Below the pieces are notes generated by a model. It did no database searches. It worked only from the letters and a program-made list of their open reading frames with translations, and was not told the DNA's origin. This document shows positions 1 through 7,058 of a stretch of 14,972 nucleotides of DNA, in pieces. This stretch comes from Alphaproteobacteria bacterium (lineage in GTDB: Bacteria > Pseudomonadota > Alphaproteobacteria > UBA6615), in NCBI GenBank assembly GCA_013003285.1, contig JABDJY010000174.1:1-14972 (forward strand). The letters run 5' to 3'. Position 1 is the first letter of the stretch, and every line of letters starts with the position of its first letter. The position numbers and the translations under genes were made by a program.

Positions 1-16
1 GCAGTGTCGGATCCAT
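1..16 (-). CDS. 5' end of a divergent gene, first five codons only
   Basis: An ATG on the minus strand at 16-14 begins an open frame that leaves the window after five codons (M-D-P-T-L). A strong ribosome binding site, AGAAGGG (plus-strand bases 24-30), lies 7 bases upstream of this ATG, which is the main reason for calling a gene. The product cannot be identified from five residues. A gene such as rmuC next to def would be in keeping with alphaproteobacterial gene order, but that is a guess from memory and not something the sequence shows. Confidence 0.45.
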
Positions 17-72
17 GGTTCAGCCCTTCTTTGCGCCATTTTAGCAAGCATTCCGCCGAGTCGCCGGGCATC

Positions 73-101
73 TTGACGCGGCGGGGGCAAGATCATAGGT
101 A
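73..101 (+). promoter_or_regulatory. weak candidate promoter for def
   Basis: TTGACG at 73-78 matches five of six bases of the sigma-70 -35 box. Seventeen bases later comes TAGGTA at 96-101, which keeps only the first two bases of a -10 box. Position and orientation suit transcription of def-fmt-truA. The poor -10 makes this a tentative call. Confidence 0.27.
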
Positions 102-130
102 ACGGCGACAACTCAACGCGTTACGCCGTT
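101..130. repeat. inverted repeat in the def leader
   Basis: Perfect 7-base arms AACGGCG (101-107) and CGCCGTT (124-130) flank a 16-base spacer that contains the 8-base palindrome AACGCGTT (115-122). The structure ends just upstream of the def ribosome binding site at 136-141. It could be a regulator-binding dyad or an mRNA hairpin. No run of T follows, so it does not look like an intrinsic terminator. Confidence 0.5.
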
Positions 131-135
131 TATTC

Positions 136-141
136 GAAAGG
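136..141 (+). promoter_or_regulatory. ribosome binding site deciding the def start
   Basis: GAAAGG at 136-141 is 11 bases before the ATG at 153 but only 2 bases before the in-frame GTG at 144. A 2-base gap is too short for normal initiation, so the ATG is preferred and the three extra N-terminal residues are left out. Confidence 0.6.
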
Positions 142-152
142 TTGTGCTGGCG

Positions 153-671
153 ATGGCCCTGCTGCCCATCATCTATGCGCCCGATCCGCGCCTGAAGCTC
201 AAATGCCGCACGGTCGAGACCGTCGATCAGTCGGTGCGCGACTTCATGGCCGATATGCTCGAGACCATGTATGCCGCGCCGGGTATCGGCCTGTCGGCGC
301 CCCAGGTCGGCGATACGCGGCGCATCATCGTTTGCGATGTGGCGCGCGAGGGCGAAGACCCGCAGCCGATCCGGCTGGTGAACCCGGAAATTGTCTGGTC
401 GTCGGACCAAATCCTCGTTAATGAGGAAGGCTGCCTCAGCCTGCCTGATCATTTTGCCGAGGTGGAACGCCCCAGCGATGTGCGCGTTCGCTACCTCGAC
501 GAAAACGGCGAAAGCCAGGAAATCGAGGCCGGCGGGCTGCTCGCCGCCTGTGTGCAGCACGAAATGGATCATCTTGAGGGGATCTTGTTCGTCGACTATC
601 TGTCGCCGCTCAAGCGCAATATCATTCTGCGCAAGATGAAAAAATTGAAGCGGCAGAAGGAAGCGGCCTGA
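153..671 (+). CDS. def: peptide deformylase
   Basis: Removes the formyl group from the N-terminal methionine of new proteins in the cytoplasm, using a bound metal ion. All three family signatures are present: GIGLSAPQ (motif 1), EEGCLS (motif 2, with the metal-ligand cysteine) and QHEMDHLEG (motif 3, HExxH with two metal-ligand histidines and the catalytic glutamate). The length of 172 residues is normal for a type I bacterial enzyme, and the lysine-rich tail is ordinary. An in-frame GTG at 144 would add three residues but is too close to the ribosome binding site. fmt follows 42 bases downstream on the same strand. The pairing is functionally apt, since Fmt adds the formyl group that Def removes. 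Confidence 0.97.
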   Translation: MALLPIIYAPDPRLKLKCRTVETVDQSVRDFMADMLETMYAAPGIGLSAPQVGDTRRIIVCDVAREGEDPQPIRLVNPEIVWSSDQILVNEEGCLSLPDHFAEVERPSDVRVRYLDENGESQEIEAGGLLAACVQHEMDHLEGILFVDYLSPLKRNIILRKMKKLKRQKEAA

Positions 672-676
672 ACCAA

Positions 677-694
677 GGCGGTTCCGTAACCGTC
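677..694 (+). repeat. small hairpin between def and fmt
   Basis: GGCGGTT (677-683) can pair with AACCGTC (688-694) around a CCGT tetraloop, giving seven pairs including one G-U. There is no T-tract after it, so it is unlikely to terminate transcription. It could be an intercistronic processing or stability element, or chance. Confidence 0.33.
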
Positions 695-713
695 GTCAGG
701 CCTCGGTGAACCC

Positions 714-1628
714 ATGCGTCTCGCATTTTTCGGCACGCCCGATTTCTCGGTTTCGGCCCTGCAGGCGCTGGCCGCGGCCGGCCATGAAATCGTGTGTGTC
801 TATACCCAGCCGCCGCGCGGCGCCGGGCGCGGTGAGAAGGAACGCCGCACGCCGGTGCACGAGGCCGCCGCGGAATTGGGGGTCGAGGTGCGCACCCCAC
901 TTTCACTGAAAGACGAAGAAATTCAGGTCGACTTCGCCGCGCTCGATCTCGATGCTGCAGTGGTTGTCGCCTACGGTCTGATCCTGCCGAAACCGATCCT
1001 CGACGCCCCGCGCTTGGGTTGCATCAACATCCACGCATCCTTGCTGCCGCGCTGGCGCGGCGCGGCGCCGATCCAACGGGCCATATTGACCGGCGACGCC
1101 GAGACCGGCGTCACCATTATGGCCATGGATGAAGGCCTCGATACCGGTCCAGAACTGCTGCGCGAAGCTGTCCCCATCGATGGGTCGACCACGGCGGAGA
1201 CCCTGCACGACCAACTCTCGGCGCTCGGCGCGCGCCTGATCGTCGACGCCCTGGAAGGCTTCGAGGCTGGTCGCATTACACCCGTTCCGCAGACCGAAGA
1301 CGGCGCGACCTATGCGGCGAAGCTGACCCGCGAGGAAGGCCGCCTGGATTGGAGCCGGCCCGCTGTGGAGTTGGAGCGTCAGGTGCGCGCCTTTTCGCCC
1401 TGGCCTGGCGCCTGGTTCTTACATGGCGAGGCCCGGTTGAAAATTCTTACGGCTGAAATCGCCGCCGGATCGGGCGCGCCGGGATCCGTGCTTGACGACC
1501 AGCTGACCGTTGCCTGCGGCGAGGGCGCGCTGCGCTTGGTGACGGTCCAGCGCGAAGGCCGGGCGCCGGTGGCAGCGCAAGCGTTGTTGCGCGGCTATCC
1601 CATCGCGCCGGGCACTGTACTTCCGTGA
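714..1628 (+). CDS. fmt: methionyl-tRNA formyltransferase
   Basis: Transfers a formyl group from 10-formyltetrahydrofolate to Met-tRNA(fMet), making the initiator tRNA. The N-terminal catalytic domain (about 1-200) opens with the Rossmann-like strand and FGTPDF. It carries the formyltransferase signature around 103-143, with N105, H107 and D143 as the likely catalytic triad and SLLPRWRGAAPI at 109-120. The C-terminal OB-like tRNA-binding domain (about 205-304) shows LDWSRPA and the RAFSPWPGAW segment. At 304 residues it is slightly shorter than the E. coli enzyme. GGTGA at 705-709 lies four bases before the ATG. Its TGA overlaps the GTG start of truA (GTGA at 1625-1628), implying coupled translation. 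Confidence 0.98.
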   Translation: MRLAFFGTPDFSVSALQALAAAGHEIVCVYTQPPRGAGRGEKERRTPVHEAAAELGVEVRTPLSLKDEEIQVDFAALDLDAAVVVAYGLILPKPILDAPRLGCINIHASLLPRWRGAAPIQRAILTGDAETGVTIMAMDEGLDTGPELLREAVPIDGSTTAETLHDQLSALGARLIVDALEGFEAGRITPVPQTEDGATYAAKLTREEGRLDWSRPAVELERQVRAFSPWPGAWFLHGEARLKILTAEIAAGSGAPGSVLDDQLTVACGEGALRLVTVQREGRAPVAAQALLRGYPIAPGTVLP

Positions 1629-2365
1629 CCCGCTACAAACTGACCATTGAATATGATGGCACCCCCTATGTGGGCTGGCAGCGGCAGGATAATGGTCGCT
1701 CCGTACAGGGTGAGATCGAGGCGGCGGTCGCGGCATTTTGCGGCCAACCGATAAACGTCTATGGCGCCGGCCGGACCGATTCCGGGGTTCATGCGTTAGG
1801 CCAAGTGGCCCATTTTGACATTCCACGCGACACCGGCGCCGATACGGTGCGCGATGCGCTCAATCATTATCTGCGCAAGGCGCCGATTACGATCCTGGAC
1901 GCTGACCGGGTGGATGAAGACTTTCATGCACGATTTTCAGCGGTTGGCCGGCACTATCTCTACCGTATCCTCAATCGTCGCCCGCCGCCGGCGCTCGACC
2001 GCGACAAGGTCTGGTGGCATCCCAAGAAGGTCGATGCCGAGGCCATGCACGCAGCCGCCCAGGTGTTGGTCGGCGACCATGATTTCACGTCGTTTCGCGC
2101 TACCAGTTGCCAGTCCAAGTCGCCGGTGAAGACCCTCGATCGGCTGGATGTGGTGCGCAACGGCGCGGAAATCCGCGTTACCGCCGCGGCGCGGTCGTTC
2201 CTGCACCATCAGGTGCGCAATATGGTTGGTACCTTGATGTGGGTTGGGTCGGGGAAGTGGGGGCCGGCCGATGTGCAGGCGTCGCTGGAAGCCCGCGATC
2301 GCGCCGCCGCCGGCCCGACGGCGCCGCCCGAGGGCTTGTATCTCGTACAAGTCGATTACCCATGA
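1625..2365 (+). CDS. truA: tRNA pseudouridine synthase A (positions 38-40)
   Basis: Isomerises uridines 38-40 in the anticodon stem-loop of many tRNAs. The N-terminus (YKLTIEYDGTPYVGWQRQ) and the catalytic motif YGAGRTDSGVHALGQ are typical, with D52 the nucleophilic aspartate. The second half has the expected SFLHHQVRNMVGTL segment. Length is 246 residues, normal for the family. The start is a GTG at 1625 that overlaps the fmt stop. The stop overlaps the next ATG (ATGA at 2362-2365), so truA sits between two 4-base overlaps. This is a tightly packed operon with no sign of an internal promoter. Confidence 0.98.
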   Translation: MTRYKLTIEYDGTPYVGWQRQDNGRSVQGEIEAAVAAFCGQPINVYGAGRTDSGVHALGQVAHFDIPRDTGADTVRDALNHYLRKAPITILDADRVDEDFHARFSAVGRHYLYRILNRRPPPALDRDKVWWHPKKVDAEAMHAAAQVLVGDHDFTSFRATSCQSKSPVKTLDRLDVVRNGAEIRVTAAARSFLHHQVRNMVGTLMWVGSGKWGPADVQASLEARDRAAAGPTAPPEGLYLVQVDYP

Positions 2366-3573
2366 GTTCCCCGGGCGGGTCTGCTGTCTCGCCTCTGATA
2401 CCGGCGCTGCTCATCGCCGCCAGTTCGGCCAGCGTGCTGTCGACGGATCTATACGCGCCGAGCCTGCCGCATCTGCCGGCGTTGTTGTCGACCGATGCCT
2501 CGACCGTAACCCTCACCATGAGCCTCAATCTGGGGTCGTTCGCCTTGGCCCAATTGTTCCATGGGCCGCTCGCCGACCGATTTGGCCGCCGGCCGGTGTT
2601 TCTCGGGGGCATGGCGGCGTTCCTGTTGACCGCGCTGGCCGCCGCGTCGGCGCAGACTATCGAGCAACTCATCGTCGCGCGTGTCTTGATGGGTATCGCC
2701 GCCAGCGTCGAGGCGGTGATCGCCTTGGCGGTGATCCGCGACCTGTATGACGAGGCCGGCGCGGTACGAATTCTGGCTATCTATGGCATGACCATTGCCA
2801 TCGCACCGGCGGTGGGGCCGGTCATCGGCGGATTTGTCTTTGTTTGGGCCGGATGGCGGGCCAATTTCCTCCTGCTTGCCGCTGCTGTTGCGCTGGTTTT
2901 TGCGTTGTCGGCACGTTGGTTGCCGGAGACCGTGGCTGAATTCGACCGCCACGCATTGGGCCTACGCCGTATCGCCGGCGGGTATCTCTCCTTACTGGCT
3001 AACCGAAATTATATGGCCTATTCGCTGACCCTGGCGTTCGGCCTGGCCGGGATATTCGCCTTTGTTACCAGCGGGCCGTTCGTCTTTATCGCCCGCCATG
3101 GTGTTGCCACCCAATATTACGGATTCTTTCAAATGGCCATTGTGGCGGCGTTTTTCGTCGGCACCATGGTCGCCGGCCGGGCTGTCGGGCGCATCGATGC
3201 GCGGCGCATCTGCGGGATCGGGGTCTTTCTGTCGCTGACCGGCGGCGCGGCCTTGATTATTGCGGTGGCCGTTGCCGAGAGCCCCTGGTCGATCACCGCC
3301 GCCGTGTCCTTGTTCGCGGCAGGTCTGGGGCCCTTGTTCGCGGCTGGACCTGTTCTGGCCATGGGGGCGGCGCCGCAAATTGGCGGCGGAGTCAGCGCGG
3401 CCATGATTGGCACGCTCGAAATGGGCGGCGGCGCCTTGGGAGCCCTAATCGTGGGGCTCAACCCCGATGCTGGTGCGTGGCCGTTAGCGGCGACCATGGC
3501 GGCGAGCAGTCTGTTGATCTTATTGGCGTTTATCGCTGCGCGAGGGACGGAAAGCAGGGCTCGGCCATCGTGA
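2362..3573 (+). CDS. Bcr/CflA-type MFS drug-efflux transporter
   Basis: An inner-membrane secondary transporter of the major facilitator superfamily, 403 residues, with about twelve hydrophobic segments. DLYAPSLP at 29-36 after the first helix is the hallmark of the Bcr/CflA branch. GPLADRFGRRPVF at 68-80 is MFS motif A, and APAVGPVIGG at 148-157 resembles the antiporter motif C seen in proton-coupled drug exporters. LPET follows helix 6 at 187-190. The frame is open much further upstream within truA, but the ATG at 2362 gives a family-like N-terminus and a 4-base overlap with the truA stop. The substrate cannot be told from sequence. It converges on the membrane-protein gene ending at 3594, with 20 bases between stops and no clear terminator. 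Confidence 0.93.
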   Translation: MSSPGGSAVSPLIPALLIAASSASVLSTDLYAPSLPHLPALLSTDASTVTLTMSLNLGSFALAQLFHGPLADRFGRRPVFLGGMAAFLLTALAAASAQTIEQLIVARVLMGIAASVEAVIALAVIRDLYDEAGAVRILAIYGMTIAIAPAVGPVIGGFVFVWAGWRANFLLLAAAVALVFALSARWLPETVAEFDRHALGLRRIAGGYLSLLANRNYMAYSLTLAFGLAGIFAFVTSGPFVFIARHGVATQYYGFFQMAIVAAFFVGTMVAGRAVGRIDARRICGIGVFLSLTGGAALIIAVAVAESPWSITAAVSLFAAGLGPLFAAGPVLAMGAAPQIGGGVSAAMIGTLEMGGGALGALIVGLNPDAGAWPLAATMAASSLLILLAFIAARGTESRARPS

Positions 3574-3593
3574 AACCCGCGGCGGATCGGCTG

Positions 3594-4181
3594 TTAGACG
3601 GCGCGGACAAGTAATTCGCCGATCAGCGAGACCAACAGGCCGATGGTGAGATCGGTCAGCACGATGAGGGCGGCAGCCAGACCGGAGATATCCAGCACCG
3701 TGCGCGCGATGAACCAGCCGTAAATCCAAGTCGCCATATGGGCGACAAGCAAGAGCATCTCGGGTGATCCCGGGTTCTCGTTGCTGATCATCAAAACGAG
3801 CAAGGCCGGTGGAAAGATAATCATCAGTTGAATTGTATGGGACCAGTTGCGCGCGGCGATGAAACTTGCGTACTGGCGGCTGCGTCCCATCGCGTCGGCA
3901 ATGTAGAACATGAGTAGCGGAAACAGGACCCACTGGAAGACATAGTCCAGCATGAACACGATGGCGATGCGGCTGGTTTGGATGTCGGCAAAGATGTCGG
4001 GATTGGTGGTGACGAGGAGCGCTCGTAACACGATAACCGCCGGCAGGATTACCAGCGCGGCATAGAACGACTTCCAAACGCCGTCGAGGCTCGAATCGAT
4101 ATATTGAACGGCGGCACGGTCGAAATGCAAAAACCGCCACGCGCCGTAGATACCGGTCATCAGTTCGCGGGAGCTGATCAT
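3594..4181 (-). CDS. five-helix integral membrane protein of unknown function
   Basis: I do not recognise a named family. The 195-residue product has about five hydrophobic segments, at roughly 36-57, 73-97, 115-134, 140-162 and 167-193. A 35-residue N-terminus contains aromatic and basic residues (GAWRFLHFDRAAVQYID), and loops are short. No signal peptide, catalytic motif or metal-binding cluster is visible. A loosely Yip1-like small membrane protein would be one reading, but this is weak. It starts 12 bases after the dapE stop, so it is probably the last gene of a HAD-dapD-dapE transcript. No good ribosome binding site precedes the ATG, which fits translation following on from dapE. The second methionine (residue 8) is an alternative start with no better site. 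Confidence 0.85.
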   Translation of the reverse strand: MISSRELMTGIYGAWRFLHFDRAAVQYIDSSLDGVWKSFYAALVILPAVIVLRALLVTTNPDIFADIQTSRIAIVFMLDYVFQWVLFPLLMFYIADAMGRSRQYASFIAARNWSHTIQLMIIFPPALLVLMISNENPGSPEMLLLVAHMATWIYGWFIARTVLDISGLAAALIVLTDLTIGLLVSLIGELLVRAV

Positions 4182-4193
4182 GGCTGGTGGTAC

Positions 4194-5393
4194 TCAGGGG
4201 GCGGCAAAGTATTTTTCCAGCACGGCCTGATAGATTTCGCTGAGCTTATCGATATCCGCGCAGGCTACATTTTCATTGGCCTGATGCATGGTCTGGCCGA
4301 CCAGGCCGAATTCCGCCACCGGACAATGGTCCTTGATAAAGCGCGCATCCGATGTGCCGCCGGTGGTGCTGAGCTCCGGGGTGCGGCCGGTAACCTGTTC
4401 GATCGCCGACACCAGAAGGTCGCTGAACGGGCCCGGCGGTGTGAGGAAGCTTTCGCCGGTCACGTGGATGGCCAGCTCATAATTTGCGTCACCATCGCCC
4501 AGCGCGGCGGCGAATTTTTCGTGTAGCCAATCGGTCAGGCTCTGCGAGCTGTGATGGTCGTTGAAGCGGATGTTAAACCGCGCGGTCGCCGTTGCCGGGA
4601 TGATGTTGGTCGCCGGATTGCCCACATCGACGCTCGATATCTGCAAGGTTGAGGGTTGAAAATGGTCGGAGCCCGCATCCAGCGGGTCGGCGGTGATCGC
4701 CTGCAACATATCGAGCAGCCGGTGCACCGGATTGTCGGCCAGGTGGGGATAGGCGGTGTGGCCCTGGGTGCCGTGTACCGTCACGGTGCAATTGATGCTG
4801 CCGCGCCGGCCGATTTTGATCATGTCGCCCAGTTCGGTGGGGTTGGTCGGTTCGCCGACCACGCAGGCGTCAATCGTCTCGTTGCGTTCGGACAGCCATT
4901 CCAGAACCTTGCGGGTGCCGTTGATCGCCGGACCCTCTTCATCGCCGGTGATTAGCAAACTGATCGAACCCGCGCGCGGCCAGTCCGCCGGATCGCCATG
5001 GGTGGAACGGAAACGGGCGACGGCAGCGACAAAGGCGGCGATGGCGCTTTTCATGTCCGCCGCGCCGCGGCCGAACAGCGCGCCGTCGACAATCTCGCCG
5101 GCAAACGGATCGCGATGCCAATTCTCGGTGGCCCCGGTCGGCACCACATCGGTGTGCCCGGCGAAGCAGAAGTTCGGGCCGCTGCTTCCCAGCCGGGCAT
5201 AGAGGTTGGTCACGTCGTCGGTGTCCGGTGCGGAAAAGGTCATGACATGGCACGCGAACCCGAGCGATTCGAGCGCCGCGCGCAACACGTCCAGCGCGCC
5301 GGCATCGACCGGCGTGACGCTGGGGCGCTGGATGAGGGCCTGCGCCAGCGCGACGGGCTCGATGGTTGCTATGATCTGCGGCGTGTCGGTCAT
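4194..5393 (-). CDS. dapE: succinyl-diaminopimelate desuccinylase
   Basis: Hydrolyses N-succinyl-L,L-diaminopimelate to succinate and L,L-diaminopimelate, on the lysine and peptidoglycan precursor path. It is a two-zinc M20-family hydrolase. FAGHTDVVPTG gives ligands H80 and D82, GRGAADMK gives the bridging D113, and GDEEG gives E152 (catalytic base) and ligand E153. VGEPT gives E181, and H370 in VGQTMH is the last ligand. The dimerisation (lid) domain between carries GHTAYPHLADNP with H212, the usual substrate-side histidine. Length is 399 residues from the chosen ATG at 5393. The frame is open 25 codons further into dapD, but M-T-D-T-P at 5393 matches the family's normal beginning. It lies 25 bases downstream of dapD. 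No clear ribosome binding site is visible. Confidence 0.97.
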   Translation of the reverse strand: MTDTPQIIATIEPVALAQALIQRPSVTPVDAGALDVLRAALESLGFACHVMTFSAPDTDDVTNLYARLGSSGPNFCFAGHTDVVPTGATENWHRDPFAGEIVDGALFGRGAADMKSAIAAFVAAVARFRSTHGDPADWPRAGSISLLITGDEEGPAINGTRKVLEWLSERNETIDACVVGEPTNPTELGDMIKIGRRGSINCTVTVHGTQGHTAYPHLADNPVHRLLDMLQAITADPLDAGSDHFQPSTLQISSVDVGNPATNIIPATATARFNIRFNDHHSSQSLTDWLHEKFAAALGDGDANYELAIHVTGESFLTPPGPFSDLLVSAIEQVTGRTPELSTTGGTSDARFIKDHCPVAEFGLVGQTMHQANENVACADIDKLSEIYQAVLEKYFAAP

Positions 5394-5418
5394 GAAACTG
5401 GCGGTGGCGGTTGCACGG

Positions 5419-6258
5419 CTAGTCGCGCAACAGCTCGTTGATCGAGGTCTTCGAGCGGGTTTGCTCATCGACGCGCTTGACGATGACCGCGCAATACAGG
5501 CTGGGTCCGGGCGTGCCGTCGGGCAGCGGCCGGCCGGGCAAGGTACCCGGCACCACGACGGAATAAGCCGGAACCCGGCCCATCATGACCTCGCCGGTTT
5601 CGCGGTCGACGATCTTGGTCGAGGCGCCGATATAGACCCCCATGGAGAGTACCGCGCCGGTCTCGACGACAACGCCCTCGGCGACTTCCGAACGGGCGCC
5701 AATGAAGCAATTATCCTCGATGATCACCGGGCTGGCCTGTAAGGGTTCGAGCACGCCGCCGATACCGGCGCCGCCGGACAGGTGAACATTCTTGCCGATT
5801 TGGGCGCAGCTGCCCACGGTGGCCCAGGTGTCGACCATGGTGCCGCTATCCACATAGGCGCCCAAATTGACGAAGCTCGGCATCAGCACCACCCCGGGCG
5901 CCACATAGGCGGAATGGCGCACAATACAGTTGGGCACGGCGCGGAACCCGGCGTCGCGATATTCGGCCTCGCCCCAGCCGGCGAACTTGGACGGCACCTT
6001 GTCCCACCAAGTGGTGTTATCGCCCGGACCGCCGGCGATCGTCGTCATATCGTTGAGCCGAAAGGACAGCAGCACGGCCTTCTTGAGCCATTCGTTGACG
6101 ATCCAGTCGGCGCCCGACCTCTCGGCCACCCGCGCCTCGCCGCGGTCGAGCAGATCGAGGGCGTTTTCCACCGCCTCGCGCGTCGCGCCCTTTGTGTCGA
6201 GGCCGATGGCCTCCCGGTCGTCCCATGCGGCCTCGACCGCTGCTTGAAGATCACTCAT
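5419..6258 (-). CDS. dapD: 2,3,4,5-tetrahydropyridine-2,6-dicarboxylate N-succinyltransferase
   Basis: Uses succinyl-CoA to succinylate tetrahydrodipicolinate, the committed step of the succinylase route to meso-diaminopimelate and lysine. The N-terminal helical domain (about 1-100) is followed by a left-handed beta-helix of hexapeptide repeats (about 105-235). MVDTW around D143 and ARSEV around E191 match the residues implicated in catalysis in characterised DapD proteins. The GGAGIGGVLEPLQ stretch at 162-174 is also typical. Length is 279 residues. The ATG at 6258 is chosen because GAGGA (plus-strand bases 6268-6272) lies 9 bases upstream and the protein then begins M-S-D-L-Q, as is usual. 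The 33 in-frame codons further upstream are not family-like. dapE follows after 25 bases. Confidence 0.98.
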   Translation of the reverse strand: MSDLQAAVEAAWDDREAIGLDTKGATREAVENALDLLDRGEARVAERSGADWIVNEWLKKAVLLSFRLNDMTTIAGGPGDNTTWWDKVPSKFAGWGEAEYRDAGFRAVPNCIVRHSAYVAPGVVLMPSFVNLGAYVDSGTMVDTWATVGSCAQIGKNVHLSGGAGIGGVLEPLQASPVIIEDNCFIGARSEVAEGVVVETGAVLSMGVYIGASTKIVDRETGEVMMGRVPAYSVVVPGTLPGRPLPDGTPGPSLYCAVIVKRVDEQTRSKTSINELLRD

Positions 6259-6267
6259 CGTCCATTG

Positions 6268-6272
6268 TCCTC
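6268..6272 (-). promoter_or_regulatory. dapD: ribosome binding site deciding the dapD start
   Basis: GAGGA on the minus strand, 9 bases before the ATG at 6258. It supports this ATG over the longer open frame that reaches 6357. Confidence 0.6.
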
Positions 6273-6303
6273 GCCAGATCTCTCCGGTCTTTGTGTTGTA
6301 GGC

Positions 6304-6318
6304 TGTGGCCGGGCCACA
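6304..6318. repeat. 15-base perfect palindrome upstream of dapD
   Basis: TGTGGCC and GGCCACA are perfect 7-base arms around one central base, 46 to 60 bases upstream of the dapD start. A second perfect palindrome, TTTCGCGAAA, lies three bases away at 6321-6330 and touches the candidate -10 box. The pair could be operator sites for a dimeric regulator, or a 5'-leader hairpin. What binds is unknown. Confidence 0.5.
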
Positions 6319-6327
6319 TGTTTCGCG

Positions 6328-6357
6328 AAAATGGCGCTCGCGAGGGGCCGCTGTCAA
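6328..6357 (-). promoter_or_regulatory. candidate promoter for dapD-dapE
   Basis: On the minus strand a perfect -35 hexamer TTGACA (6357 down to 6352) is followed after 18 bases by CATTTT (6333 down to 6328), which keeps three of six -10 positions. It lies in the 110-base gap between the HAD-gene stop and dapD, and would let dapD be transcribed separately from the upstream gene. The weak -10 keeps confidence low. Confidence 0.33.
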
Positions 6358-6368
6358 CGGGGCAGCGG

Positions 6369-7058
6369 TTATGGCGATGACTCGCTCAGGGATTCAAGCC
6401 ATGGCGTCAGGTCGTTGATCGTGTGATGCACATAGTCGCTCGCGTCGTCGGGCCGGGTCCAGGCCGGGGCTTGCGCTTCTTGATGATCGATCCAGACTGT
6501 GGTCATGCCCATCGTCGCGGCCGGTTCCAGATTAGGCGCGATGTCTTCGACCATGACCGCGCGGCCGGGATCTATTTGATGTTGTTCGATTAGAGTTTCA
6601 TAGGCCGTCGGATGGGGCTTGGGACTCCATGATGCGGCCGCCACATCGAACACCCCGTCGAAATGCGCGGCCAGACCCAAACGGGCGAGCACCTGTTCGG
6701 CGTGCGCAACCGATGCGTTGGTGAAGATGACCTTGCGGCCCGGTAGCGCTGTCAGGGCTTTGGCAAGGCGGGGACTGGGATCGACCTGGCCGTAATCGAC
6801 CTGGTGAACGAAATCCATGAAGGACCAGGGATCGACCGCATGTTTTTCCATTAGGCCGCGCAGGGTTGTTCCGTGTTTTCGAAACAGCTGCTTTTGCTCG
6901 ATCAGCGCTTCGTCCGACGGTACGCCCAGCACGCCGGCGACGAACTCTGTCATCCGCGACGACACCTCGGCCATGAGCCCGTTTGAGGCGGGGTACAGGG
7001 TGTTGTCGAGGTCGAATACCCAGCACTCTGTGCCGCGTAATGATGTCTGTGGGTTCAT
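6369..7058 (-). CDS. HAD-superfamily hydrolase, probable pyrimidine 5'-nucleotidase
   Basis: A soluble phosphatase of the haloacid dehalogenase superfamily, 229 residues. Motif I FDLDNTLYP has the nucleophile D16 and acid/base D18. Motif II is IFTNAS with T113, motif III is SPKPHPTAY with K147, and motif IV is MVEDIAPNL with E171 and D172. The small helical cap between motifs I and II, together with the DLDNTLYP and NA-type motif II, resembles the Sdt1-like pyrimidine 5'-nucleotidase group, so a nucleoside monophosphate is the likely substrate. The substrate assignment is inference. The gene is first in the minus-strand block, 110 bases before dapD. Only a weak, distant AGG precedes the ATG. 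It is divergent from the diguanylate cyclase gene. Confidence 0.92.
   Translation of the reverse strand: MNPQTSLRGTECWVFDLDNTLYPASNGLMAEVSSRMTEFVAGVLGVPSDEALIEQKQLFRKHGTTLRGLMEKHAVDPWSFMDFVHQVDYGQVDPSPRLAKALTALPGRKVIFTNASVAHAEQVLARLGLAAHFDGVFDVAAASWSPKPHPTAYETLIEQHQIDPGRAVMVEDIAPNLEPAATMGMTTVWIDHQEAQAPAWTRPDDASDYVHHTINDLTPWLESLSESSP

Noticed and set aside
2107..2361. 85-codon N-terminal extension of the MFS transporter inside truA
   Set aside because: It overlaps conserved truA sequence in another frame and has no transporter character; the ATG at 2362 gives a family-like N-terminus and a 4-base overlap.
3574..3593. Possible bidirectional terminator between the convergent MFS and membrane-protein genes
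   Set aside because: Only 20 bases, with no stem of useful length and no T-tract.
5394..5468. 25-codon N-terminal extension of dapE into dapD
   Set aside because: The extension is Arg/Ser/Cys-rich shadow sequence over the dapD 3' end; family alignment favours the ATG at 5393.
5782..6426. Plus-strand open frame of 214 codons opposite dapD
   Set aside because: It lies over the recognisable dapD coding sequence and has no family features; a GC-codon shadow.
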